Under the pieces are notes generated by a model. That model ran no database searches and had not been told where the DNA came from. It was given only the letters and a program-made list of their open reading frames with translations. Made by a program: the position numbers and the translations under genes. This document shows positions 36,867-45,403 of a stretch of DNA of 64,000 nucleotides, one piece after another. Position 1 is the stretch's first letter. The number at the start of each line of letters is the position of its first letter. Source of the stretch: Photobacterium sanctipauli (lineage in GTDB: Bacteria > Pseudomonadota > Gammaproteobacteria > Enterobacterales > Vibrionaceae); the NCBI RefSeq assembly GCF_003026495.1, contig NZ_PYMA01000001.1:372001-436000 (forward strand), read 5' to 3'.

Positions 36867-37826
36867 ATGCGTAATAAAAAATTATTCTGGGCCATCATCG
36901 CCCTACTTCCGGTAGCCGCTATCTCGCTTTTCATTGGCGTAGCTAACGTCAACCTGCACAGCCTACTTGCTGGTGACGAACACACTCTTTCTATCCTTTT
37001 CGGTAGCCGCCTACCCCGTTTGCTTGCGATCTGCTTAGCCGGTGCCGGGCTCAGTGTCGCCGGCTTGATCATGCAGCAAGTCTGTCAGAACCGCTTTGCC
37101 TCACCATCAACCACAGGCACCATTGACTGCGCCATGCTGGGTTATGTCTTGGGGATCGTGTTCTTTGCCGGTGCCAACCGCTGGATCAGCTTAGGGGTCA
37201 TCCTCATCTTTGCATTGGTTGGTACGCTGCTATTTGTGCAATTCCTGCAACGATTGCAGTTCAAGAATGCCGTGTTGGTGCCACTGATCGGTATTATGTA
37301 TGGTAACGTCATCTCGGCGATGACTACTTTTATAGCTTACCGCTACGATTTGGTTCAAACCATGTCGGCCTGGACGGTGGCCAACTTTGCCTCGGTACTC
37401 CAAGGCAACTACGAATTCCTCTACCTTGCCTTACCGGCTTGCATGGTTGCCTACTACTACGCCAGCCAATTCAGCGCGGCGAGTGTTGGTGAGAGCTTCG
37501 CCAAAAACATTGGTTTAGACTTCCAGAAAATCGTGTTTATTGGTGTGCTGATCGTCGCCATCCTATCTTCGACCGTGGTGATGATTGTCGGTGTTATCCC
37601 GTTCCTTGGGTTAATCGTGCCTAACCTTGTCGCTATCTTCATGGGCGATAACATGCGTCGTAACCTGCCATGGACAGCTTATTGGGGCGTGGTGATGGTA
37701 TTGGGATGCGATATTCTTGGCCGCCTAATTATCTTCCCTTATGAAATGCCTATCTCGATGATCATTAGTATCTTCGGTGGGGCTGTGTTTATCGCCCTTG
37801 TTCTGAAGGATAAATCCAATGCGTGA
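36867..37826 (+). CDS. vctD: Siderophore ABC transporter permease (VctD-like)
   Basis: A 319-aa FecCD-family inner-membrane permease with about nine hydrophobic segments. Typical features are RLPRLLAICLAGAGLSVAGL near residue 50 and VGVIPFLGLIVPNLVA in the coupling region. It should form a heterodimer with the next gene's product. It overlaps that gene by 8 bp, a sign of translational coupling. Confidence 0.85.
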   Translation: MRNKKLFWAIIALLPVAAISLFIGVANVNLHSLLAGDEHTLSILFGSRLPRLLAICLAGAGLSVAGLIMQQVCQNRFASPSTTGTIDCAMLGYVLGIVFFAGANRWISLGVILIFALVGTLLFVQFLQRLQFKNAVLVPLIGIMYGNVISAMTTFIAYRYDLVQTMSAWTVANFASVLQGNYEFLYLALPACMVAYYYASQFSAASVGESFAKNIGLDFQKIVFIGVLIVAILSSTVVMIVGVIPFLGLIVPNLVAIFMGDNMRRNLPWTAYWGVVMVLGCDILGRLIIFPYEMPISMIISIFGGAVFIALVLKDKSNA

Positions 37827-38766
37827 CAGTATTAAAGTTTCCCTGCTTGCCGTACTGGGGTTGCTCATTACTGGCTACTTCATTGGTCAGGGCTTGAATG
37901 CCCAAAACTACCAGTTCTTCCTATCACTGCGACTGCCTAAGGTCATGGCGATTGTGCTGGCCGCCATCGCAATCTCAACCTCGTCACTGGTATTCCAAAC
38001 CATTACCAACAACCGGATCCTGACCCCGTCGATCCTTGGCTTTGACTCGCTCTACGTGATGATTCAAGTCATTATCGTGGTGATGTTTGGCAGTATGAGC
38101 GTGTGGTTCTCCGATCCGAAAATCAACTTCGTACTGACAACCGTGGCCATGAGCGGCTTCGCAATGCTGCTGTTCTCGCTCTACTTCCGCCGAGCCAATA
38201 GCAACGTCTTTACCCTGCTGCTAATAGGTATTGTTTGCGGCAGCCTGTTTAGCAGCGTGTCCAACTTCTTCACCATGATTTTGGATCCGAACGAATTCGC
38301 CAACTTGCAAAACACCATGTTTGCCAGCTTCAACAACGTCAACGGCGAGTTGGTGTACTGGTCTATGATCCCGCTGGCTATTTGCCTGGCTTACTTATAC
38401 ACCCTATCGAACAAGCTCGATGTATTCTGGCTGGGTACCGACAATGCCAAGAGCTTGGGCGTGGACACCCACAAAGTCACGATGCAGGTGATGATGGTGA
38501 TCACCGTGATGGTTTCGATTTCAACCGCCTTGGTTGGTCCTGTTTTATTCTTTGGCTTGATTGTGGTTAGCCTGACTCGCCAGCTATTTCGCAGTTACCA
38601 CCACCGCTTCCTGATGCTAGCGGCCAGCACTATGTCGATTGTACTACTGGTTGGCGGCCAGTGGTTGATTGAAAAAGTATTTACTTTCGATACCACCATC
38701 AGCGTCATCATCAACTTTGTTGGTGGCAGCTACTTCCTTTATCTTCTAATGCGCAACAAGTTTTGA
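37819..38766 (+). CDS. vctG: Siderophore ABC transporter permease (VctG-like)
   Basis: A 315-aa FecCD-family permease. It contains LRLPKVMAIVLAAIAISTSS and the coupling segment VGPVLFFGLIVVSLTR. It begins inside the previous gene and ends 6 bp before the ATPase gene. The pairing of two distinct permeases matches the Vct/Fat/Ycl type. Confidence 0.85.
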   Translation: MRDSIKVSLLAVLGLLITGYFIGQGLNAQNYQFFLSLRLPKVMAIVLAAIAISTSSLVFQTITNNRILTPSILGFDSLYVMIQVIIVVMFGSMSVWFSDPKINFVLTTVAMSGFAMLLFSLYFRRANSNVFTLLLIGIVCGSLFSSVSNFFTMILDPNEFANLQNTMFASFNNVNGELVYWSMIPLAICLAYLYTLSNKLDVFWLGTDNAKSLGVDTHKVTMQVMMVITVMVSISTALVGPVLFFGLIVVSLTRQLFRSYHHRFLMLAASTMSIVLLVGGQWLIEKVFTFDTTISVIINFVGGSYFLYLLMRNKF

Positions 38767-38772
38767 TTTATC

Positions 38773-39534
38773 ATGATTAAATTAACAGGACTATCTAAGA
38801 AATATAACGACACCTTGGTGGTTAGCGAGGCAAGTGCCCTGTTCCCATTAGGAGAGGTAACATCCATTATCGGCCCCAACGGGGCTGGTAAGAGTACCTT
38901 GCTATCGATGGCAAGCCGCCTGACAGAAAGCGATGCCGGAGAGGTGTTGATTGCAGGCAAGCCCCTATCACAGTGGGACACCCAGGAATTGTCTAAGCGC
39001 TTGGCGGTATTGCGCCAGTCGAACAACATCAATATGCGCTTCACAATCCGTGAGTTGGTTGCTTTTGGCCGCTTTCCGCACAGTAAAGGGCGCTTAACCG
39101 ATGAAGACAACCGCATCATCGACGAAGCTCTGACCCACCTAGATATTACCCATATCCAAGACAAATTTTTGGATCAACTCAGCGGTGGGCAGCGCCAGAT
39201 GGCTTTCATTGCCATGGTCGTTGCCCAAGATACGGATTATATTTTTCTGGATGAGCCGCTAAACAACCTTGATATCAAGCACTCGGTTGAGATCATGCAA
39301 ACCATTCGTCGTCTTGCCCATGAGATGAACAAGGCGGTGGTTATCGTGATCCATGATATCAACTTCGCCTCTTGCTACTCCGACAACATCGTTGCCATGC
39401 GCAAAGGGGAAGTCATCAAGAGCGGCAAGGTTGACGATGTCATTCAAAAGCCAATTATGGAAGATATTTACAGTATCGAGTTCAATATCCAAGAAGTGAA
39501 CGGCAGCCGCATCTGCATGTATTACGGTAGCTAG
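38773..39534 (+). CDS. vctC: Siderophore ABC transporter ATPase (VctC-like)
   Basis: A 253-aa ABC ATPase with Walker A GPNGAGKST (Lys40), signature LSGGQRQ, Walker B YIFLDEPLNNLD and the switch His in VIHDI. It drives ferric siderophore import with the two permeases upstream. Last gene of the operon; a long-loop hairpin follows. Confidence 0.88.
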   Translation: MIKLTGLSKKYNDTLVVSEASALFPLGEVTSIIGPNGAGKSTLLSMASRLTESDAGEVLIAGKPLSQWDTQELSKRLAVLRQSNNINMRFTIRELVAFGRFPHSKGRLTDEDNRIIDEALTHLDITHIQDKFLDQLSGGQRQMAFIAMVVAQDTDYIFLDEPLNNLDIKHSVEIMQTIRRLAHEMNKAVVIVIHDINFASCYSDNIVAMRKGEVIKSGKVDDVIQKPIMEDIYSIEFNIQEVNGSRICMYYGS

Positions 39535-39556
39535 CCCCATCAAAACCCGGCGACAA

Positions 39557-39618
39557 AAAAGCGGCGAGTGCCATGCTGTCAAAACATTGGTTGTTTAAAC
39601 AGTGCACTCGCCGCTTTT
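39557..39618. terminator. Long-loop bidirectional terminator
   Basis: A perfect 15-bp stem (39557-39571 with 39604-39618; core GCGGCGAGTGC) encloses a 32-nt loop between convergent operons, with A and T runs at the outer ends. The loop is longer than usual for an intrinsic terminator. Confidence 0.75.
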
Positions 39619-39653
39619 GTATAGATGGACCTGGTTGGTTAAATTCTTATCAA

Positions 39654-40223
39654 TTAAGCCTGAACAGGTACAGGTTGAATCACGGTTAACTCAAAGCTGA
39701 TCGCCCCCATCGGGCATGACATCCGGCACTGACCGCAACCCGTGCAGTTCGCTTTTATCACTGCTGGGCGCTTATCAGTTAAATCGATAGCCTGCTTCGG
39801 GCAATCTTCGGCACACATATCGCAATAGCCATGCAGTACTCGACGGCATGCACCGCTAAAGACAGGGATCATGCCGGTTGAAGCAATATTGTTGGAGAGC
39901 GCCTGAGTTGGACAGGCCTTTTGGCATTCGCCGCAGTCGGTGCAGTAGTTACAGTCCAAGTGAAGTTCTGGCTTGCCTTCAATCATACTGATCACTTGTT
40001 GTGGGCAGGCTTTTTCGCACTCGCCACAACCGTCACACAACTTAGCCAGCAAGTCTTCATCAACGGCTTGCGGCGGGCGGGCCACTTTGCGGGTAAACGG
40101 CTCGGCAATCGCGGCTTGCTGGGTTTTCTTTGCCCCCGATAGCAATCCACGGAACAGGCCGCGACGGCTCACCTGCTTGTGCTCAAGCACTGCTTTGTAA
40201 TACTTTTCGCTTTTTTCTACCAT
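39654..40223 (-). CDS. napF: NapF-like ferredoxin
   Basis: A 189-aa cytoplasmic polyferredoxin. After a basic N-terminus with SRRGLFRGL and an RPPQAVDE segment typical of NapF, it has cysteine clusters CDGCGECEKACP, CNYCTDCGECQKACP, CDMCAEDCP and CTGCGQCRMSCP. NapF proteins assist maturation of periplasmic molybdoenzymes. Here it is the last gene of the third dms operon, so it probably serves that reductase rather than a nitrate reductase; no nap genes are present. AAAGGG precedes the ATG. Confidence 0.82.
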   Translation of the reverse strand: MVEKSEKYYKAVLEHKQVSRRGLFRGLLSGAKKTQQAAIAEPFTRKVARPPQAVDEDLLAKLCDGCGECEKACPQQVISMIEGKPELHLDCNYCTDCGECQKACPTQALSNNIASTGMIPVFSGACRRVLHGYCDMCAEDCPKQAIDLTDKRPAVIKANCTGCGQCRMSCPMGAISFELTVIQPVPVQA

Positions 40224-40258
40224 ACCGCTAACCCTTTTTACCCTGCCAACCCGATCCG

Positions 40259-40912
40259 TTATCGGTACAAACGAACGATTCGGTAATCCGCTTTAACCAA
40301 ATGGGCAAACTGACGCAATGTACCTTCTGCCGCCAAGCTGATCCCTTTATAGAAATCCGTCTCGGCTTGTTCACGCATGATATGGAGCATACGCGGAGCC
40401 CATGGTAACACATGCTCAGTCAGGAATTTTTCCAATGCACAAAGTAAAGGTGATGGTTTGTCATCATCAATGTCCTGTTGCAATGCCATTTCTGTAAGGT
40501 GCGCTAGGAAAGTGAAAATTAAACCAATGTGATCTTCAGGCTCTCGCTCACCGGTATCAATTTCAACGCCAAACTGTGCATAGAACTCCTTGATTGCCAG
40601 CGTTGGCTTACCGAAGATAGTTTGTTCTTCTGTTAGGTATACCGATGCCCATGGGGCGGCTTTCAAAGCATCAGGGCCAATAAACAAGTCCTGGAAATCA
40701 GCGGACAGTGCTTTTAAGTCCGGCTTATTCCTAAGCAGTGCCAGGCCTTGCGCTAGTGAGTCATTATCAGCATCCAGCGGCCATTGCTCAACCAGGGCAT
40801 CTTGGTAGATGGCATCAATAAATTCTGCCGATGGCGCTTGGTGAAAGGCTTGATAGAAAAAGCGGCTCACTAACGACAAGCCTGCGACAGTTTGAAATTG
40901 TTGTTCAGTCAT
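40259..40912 (-). CDS. TorD/DmsD-family chaperone for the third dms enzyme
   Basis: A 217-aa helical chaperone with AAPWASVYLTEEQTIFGKPT and REPEDHIGLIFTFLAHL, matching the family pattern seen in the 5952-6608 protein but clearly different elsewhere. It lies between dmsC and napF on the same strand, so it should be dedicated to the DmsA at 42480-44906. GGAAAAAA lies before the ATG, next to a hairpin with a T-run that may limit read-through from dmsC. Confidence 0.84.
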   Translation of the reverse strand: MTEQQFQTVAGLSLVSRFFYQAFHQAPSAEFIDAIYQDALVEQWPLDADNDSLAQGLALLRNKPDLKALSADFQDLFIGPDALKAAPWASVYLTEEQTIFGKPTLAIKEFYAQFGVEIDTGEREPEDHIGLIFTFLAHLTEMALQQDIDDDKPSPLLCALEKFLTEHVLPWAPRMLHIMREQAETDFYKGISLAAEGTLRQFAHLVKADYRIVRLYR

Positions 40913-40927
40913 ATTTTTTCCAAAAAA

Positions 40928-40949
40928 GAAGGCTGAATAATCAGCCTTC
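40928..40949 (-). terminator. Terminator or attenuator between dmsC and the chaperone
   Basis: 9-bp stem GAAGGCTGA / TCAGCCTTC with loop ATAA, followed on the minus strand by six T. It may make the chaperone and napF less expressed than dmsABC. Confidence 0.75.
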
Positions 40950-40998
40950 CTTGCTTAATCAAATAGTGAATTAGCGTTAACGCCTAAAACACTGACAA

Positions 40999-41844
40999 TT
41001 ACATGCCAGCACTTGCGCTGATATAAACATCGTAGAAGAAGGCGCGTCCCATAAATTCAGACACTAACACCAAAACAAAGCTGGCAATCACAACATGCTT
41101 GGCATTGCAGGCGCCCTTCATTGCACTCACTAGCCAGAATAATACACCAGCCAGTAGCAAACCTACACGCATCATTGCCAAACGGAATGAGTAATCCACC
41201 ACTTCAAACGGGTTTACGTGGACATCCAATTGACCTAGCCATACCAGGTATGCGGCATAGCCCATCAATGCCACAAGGCCAAAGCCCGCCGCAGACACAG
41301 CCAGTGTGCGATCCGCTTTTTCGCCCAACTCGCCCATACCAGTAGACTGAGCACGCAGCATCACTGCCGCTGCGATTGGACCAAGAACGGCTGCTGTCAT
41401 TAGGAACTGAAATGACGTAAATGGCGTATTCCATGTCGGTACAGTCGCCAAGGTATAGACATTGGCAATGGCCATAATAAAGACCACACCAAGCACCATC
41501 GCAACCGGTAGCAATAGCTTACGAGCGGCTGGCATTAGGTTGAACATACGCATACCCGTGTAGGCCGCACCTGCTCCGCCAAATAGGCTCAAGCCTACAA
41601 TCTCAAGGCTCAATGCACTACCGTGCGCCAAGCCAAACATGACATTGAACATGCGCAGCGGGTGACCCAGGTGGGTGACTGACGCAATTGCACCAATACC
41701 CAACAACACGAATACCGCAATAAAGCTACGGGTCATGCTTTTTTCGTTTGGCTTAAACAGCATTTCAACCAAACCAAGGGCGATGAACATACCCACGGCA
41801 CTTTGTGCCAGCACGGTAAAGAAGACTAACGATAACTGGCTCAT
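40999..41844 (-). CDS. dmsC: DMSO reductase-family membrane anchor DmsC, third set
   Basis: A 281-aa integral membrane protein with about eight hydrophobic helices. It starts QLSLVFFTVLAQSAVGMF and has ASVTHLGHPLRMFNVMFG, matching the DmsC family but well diverged from the two tandem copies. Its ATG overlaps the dmsB stop (ATGA type, 4 bp), so translation is coupled. Confidence 0.88.
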   Translation of the reverse strand: MSQLSLVFFTVLAQSAVGMFIALGLVEMLFKPNEKSMTRSFIAVFVLLGIGAIASVTHLGHPLRMFNVMFGLAHGSALSLEIVGLSLFGGAGAAYTGMRMFNLMPAARKLLLPVAMVLGVVFIMAIANVYTLATVPTWNTPFTSFQFLMTAAVLGPIAAAVMLRAQSTGMGELGEKADRTLAVSAAGFGLVALMGYAAYLVWLGQLDVHVNPFEVVDYSFRLAMMRVGLLLAGVLFWLVSAMKGACNAKHVVIASFVLVLVSEFMGRAFFYDVYISASAGM

Positions 41845-42467
41845 GCGCCCACCTCCGTTGGGTTTTGAATGCTACCCTTGGTGTCGCCGCTTAGCTTGCT
41901 GTTCGAGCAAGTGCTAACGATCAGGTTCGGGCTGGTCAAGCGTGGATCCGGCAACGGTGCAATATCAGCACGCGCACCGTACTTCTGGCGAAGCTCTTGG
42001 ATCGGGCCAAAATCAATCGCACGAAGCGGGCAAGATTCGACACAAACAGGCTGCTGACCCGTGCCGATACGCTCGTAGCAACCGTCACACTTGGTCATGT
42101 TTTTCTTTTCAGGGTTGTACTGAGGCGCGCCGTAAGGACATGCCATTTCACAATAGCGACAACCCACGCACACATCTTCATCGACAACCACCAAGCCGTC
42201 TTCTTTACGCTTGTGCATCGCGCCGGTCGGACATGCTTTGGTACATGCCGGGTTGCTACAGTGGTTACAACTGATAGACATGTAATAAGCGAATACATCA
42301 TTGGTAAAGGTGCCGTCTTCGTGCTGCACCCAATCACCACCAGCGTACTCGTATACACGGCGCCAGTTAACGCCTACTGGTAGATCACTTTTGTCTTTAC
42401 AAGATACTTGGCACGTTTTGCAGCCAGTACACTTACTGGTATCAACGTGGAAACCATATTGAGTCAT
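41841..42467 (-). CDS. dmsB: DMSO reductase-family iron-sulfur subunit DmsB, third set
   Basis: A 208-aa four-cluster ferredoxin subunit. Cysteine groups are CTGCKTCQVSC (from residue 13), CNHCSNPACTKACP, CVGCRYCEMACP and the CDGC...CVESCP pair. AAGGAGAAGCG lies before the ATG. It differs from the tandem DmsB copies at many positions, so the operon is an old paralogue, not part of the recent duplication. Confidence 0.9.
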   Translation of the reverse strand: MTQYGFHVDTSKCTGCKTCQVSCKDKSDLPVGVNWRRVYEYAGGDWVQHEDGTFTNDVFAYYMSISCNHCSNPACTKACPTGAMHKRKEDGLVVVDEDVCVGCRYCEMACPYGAPQYNPEKKNMTKCDGCYERIGTGQQPVCVESCPLRAIDFGPIQELRQKYGARADIAPLPDPRLTSPNLIVSTCSNSKLSGDTKGSIQNPTEVGA

Positions 42468-42479
42468 TTACGCTTCTCC

Positions 42480-44906
42480 TTAGGCCTTGGCTACTTCAAC
42501 TAGAATGGTGTGCTGCGGGTTACCTTTCGATAACGGCGTGGCACGCTGCGACGTTAGCGAGTTGATACAACCGCCTTGGTCTACACCTTTCTTGTCAGGG
42601 CTATACCAAGCACCTTGGCCTAGCGCCGTTACGCCCGGCATGATGCGCGGTGTTACCTTGATAGCAACACGAATTTCACCACGGTCGTTCCATACCTTCA
42701 CGAAATCGCCACTCTTCAGGTTGCGCTTCTGGGCATCAATAGGGTTCATCCAAATACCGTCAAATACCGCTTCACGGAGCCACGGGATATTGTGGTACGT
42801 CGAGTGGGTACGGCCTTTGGTGTGGTAGCCAAATAGCTGCAGCGGGAATGACTTGGTTTTCGGATCCAAGTGGCTTTCCCATGTTGTCACGTACTGTGGC
42901 AACGGCGTGATCACATCACCCTCTTTTAGCTCCCACTCTTTAGCAATGGTTTCTAGCTTGGTTGAATAGATCTCAATACGGCCTGACGGCGTGCCAACCG
43001 GGTTCGCTTCTGGGTCTTTGCGGAAGTCTTCCAGGGCAATGCGGCCTTCTTTCGGTGCCACAACCGTGTATGGGCCGTCTTTACGAAGTTGTTCCAATGA
43101 AGGAATATTCGGGTCTTGCTTCATGCGCTCGGCATACAAGTATTCCAGCCACTCATCACGGTTACGACCTTCGGTATACTGGTCATACAGGTCAAAGCGC
43201 TTAGATAGCTCGGCACACATCTGGTAGGCACTGCGTGTTTCGTATAGTGGTTCAATGGCGCGAACCAGCGGCCACAGACCAGCCATTGAGCCAGATGAAT
43301 AGCCATCAGAGCTCACTTCGTTGTTTTCGATAGTGGTAACGTCAGGTAGCAGCAAATCAGCATAACGGGCAGAAGCGGTCATGTGGTTGTCGCACACGAC
43401 AATAAACTCGGCCAACGATTCATCTTTGATGATTTCTGCATGGCGATTAAGGTCGGAATGCTGATTCATCAACATATTGCCTGAGTATGAGAGGATGAAC
43501 TTAATCGGCGTGTGAAGGCGCTCGTCACCTTGAATACCATCTGTTCTGTTGGTCATTTCCTCGTGGCGCCAAATGGCATCGCTCCACTTAAAGAACGGCA
43601 CTTTGACTTTCACAGGGTTAGGATCAACCGGAATACGTGGCGCTGGGTAGCCGTAGTTTGCAGGCATGTCACCCGTGTTTGTTCCCGGCAAGCCGATATT
43701 ACCAGTCAAAATTGGTAGCATCACGATTGAGCGAGACGTTTGCTCACCGTTAGCCTGACGCTGAATACCTGTACCCTGAGTGATGAAGCAAGGCTTGGCT
43801 GTACCGATTTCGCGAGCCAGCTGGATGATTTTCTTCTCAGGAATACCTGTGATCTCTGCCGCCCACTTCGGTGTTTTCTCGATACCGTCCGGGCCTTGGC
43901 CTAGGATGTGAGCTTTGTAGTGACCATTAGCAGGCGCGCTCGCCGGCAATGTCTTCTCATCAAAACCTTGGCAGTACTTATCTAGAAACGCCTGATCAAC
44001 CAAATCTTCGGTGATCAGCACATGGGCAATCGCTTCTACCAATGCCGCATCAGTGCCCGGGCGGATAGCCAACCACTCATCTTCTTTACCCAACATAGTG
44101 TCGGTGTATCGAGGGTCGATAATAATAGTACGTACATTCTTCTTGCGTTGCGCCGCAATATACTCGTGAATTTCACCACCGCCACTCATACGAGTTTCAG
44201 CCGGGTTGTAACCGAACATTACCAACAATTCAGCATTTTCGATTTCAGTTGTATATGAGCCGAATGCCGATGCCTTCTTATCACCGTAAGTAAATGGCAA
44301 TGCAAACTGGATTTGGCCCCAGCTGTAGTTACCGTAGTAATCTAGGAAACCACCCATCATGTTAAATAGTCGCTTGAAGCAATCTTTACCGTCGGTACGG
44401 TAGCCCTGAGTACCCGAGCCATAAGTAATGAAGATAGAGTCATTACCGTACTCTTTAATGGTGTACTTCAGTTTGTCAGCCATTAAATCCAGCGCTTCGT
44501 CCCAGGTAATACGCTCGAAACGACCTTCACCACGCTCGCCCACTCGCTTCATAGGGTATTTCAGGCGATCTGGGTTATATACGCGATGCTTAATAGAGCG
44601 ACCACGTAGACACGCTCGAATTTGGTGTTTGCCGAACTCAGTGTCATCACCACGGTTATCCGTTTCAATCTGGGTGATTACGCCATCTTTGGTATGAACG
44701 CGTAGCGCGCAGCGGCTACCACAGTTAACCATACATGCTGACCAAACCGTATCGGTTTCACCAGCAACCTCTTCTGTCTTAGCCACAGCCTTTAAAGGAA
44801 GGCCAGTACCCACAGTTGCAGCAGCGCCACCCACAGCTGCACCCCATTTAATGAAGGTACGACGCTTGATCGGCGATAGGATTGCTTCATTTATCCAGTT
44901 TTTCAT
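42480..44906 (-). CDS. dmsA: DMSO reductase-family catalytic subunit, divergent DmsA
   Basis: An 808-aa molybdopterin enzyme with twin-arginine leader KRRTFIKWG (residues 14-22) and an [4Fe-4S] site at Cys58, Cys62, Cys66 and Cys99. Where the tandem copies have YGTGTLGGTVTKSWPPG with the ligand serine, it has YGSGTQGYRTDGKDCFKR (162-179): about five residues shorter and lacking TKSWPP. The metal ligand is therefore not evident; Ser164, Asp172, Asp175 and Cys176 are nearby options. The substrate may not be DMSO. Start 44906 gives the normal Tat leader; an in-frame start 22 codons upstream does not. First gene of a dmsABC-chaperone-napF operon. Confidence 0.87.
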   Translation of the reverse strand: MKNWINEAILSPIKRRTFIKWGAAVGGAAATVGTGLPLKAVAKTEEVAGETDTVWSACMVNCGSRCALRVHTKDGVITQIETDNRGDDTEFGKHQIRACLRGRSIKHRVYNPDRLKYPMKRVGERGEGRFERITWDEALDLMADKLKYTIKEYGNDSIFITYGSGTQGYRTDGKDCFKRLFNMMGGFLDYYGNYSWGQIQFALPFTYGDKKASAFGSYTTEIENAELLVMFGYNPAETRMSGGGEIHEYIAAQRKKNVRTIIIDPRYTDTMLGKEDEWLAIRPGTDAALVEAIAHVLITEDLVDQAFLDKYCQGFDEKTLPASAPANGHYKAHILGQGPDGIEKTPKWAAEITGIPEKKIIQLAREIGTAKPCFITQGTGIQRQANGEQTSRSIVMLPILTGNIGLPGTNTGDMPANYGYPAPRIPVDPNPVKVKVPFFKWSDAIWRHEEMTNRTDGIQGDERLHTPIKFILSYSGNMLMNQHSDLNRHAEIIKDESLAEFIVVCDNHMTASARYADLLLPDVTTIENNEVSSDGYSSGSMAGLWPLVRAIEPLYETRSAYQMCAELSKRFDLYDQYTEGRNRDEWLEYLYAERMKQDPNIPSLEQLRKDGPYTVVAPKEGRIALEDFRKDPEANPVGTPSGRIEIYSTKLETIAKEWELKEGDVITPLPQYVTTWESHLDPKTKSFPLQLFGYHTKGRTHSTYHNIPWLREAVFDGIWMNPIDAQKRNLKSGDFVKVWNDRGEIRVAIKVTPRIMPGVTALGQGAWYSPDKKGVDQGGCINSLTSQRATPLSKGNPQHTILVEVAKA

Positions 44907-45403
44907 ATTGCGACCATTATGATGTGATGGAAGAACTCGCAAAGCACAATCAAATGTACTCTGATTTTGCAAATCGCTAAGTTCTTTAACATATTATTTT
45001 TTCGATGATACTAAAGTAGTAATCGTGGAAAATTAATGATCAATATCAATTTAAGAAGCTATGTATAAATAAATTTCACTGAAAATAAATTTATTTAATA
45101 GAAAAAACAAAGCATGGAAATAATAAATTACTACAAGCTTATTACCGCCTGCAATCAAGCCGACAAATAACTGAATTTAAAGGATTTTATTATTGATAAC
45201 CGCTCGCAAATGAGAAATGAAAACACCATTAATTAGCTGTTAATAATTTTACACAACCATTCATTTATTGTCTTTTATAGAAATAATTTAGCGTTTATTA
45301 AGATTAATAAAAAAGCACTCTAAATACATGGGTTATGGTTACACCCAAGCTTAATAAAGTCAGAGCGACGAAATTAACTTGGGTATAAACTTTATAGGTA
45401 GGA
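44907..45403. promoter_or_regulatory. AT-rich region between modF and the third dms operon
   Basis: About 500 bp with no believable gene. It contains an FNR-like box at 45036-45049. A 7-bp dyad (ACCCAAG at 45343, CTTGGGT at 45378) near the modF end is too weak to call a terminator. Confidence 0.5.
45036..45049 (-). promoter_or_regulatory. FNR-like box before the third dms operon
   Basis: On the minus strand TTGATATTGATCAT matches TTGATnnnnATCAA at 9 of 10 positions, about 130 bp before the dmsA start. Confidence 0.55.

Noticed and set aside
36413-37072. 219-codon minus-strand frame across vctP and vctD
   Set aside because: It lies antisense to two clear genes, has no ribosome site and its product is low in recognisable structure.
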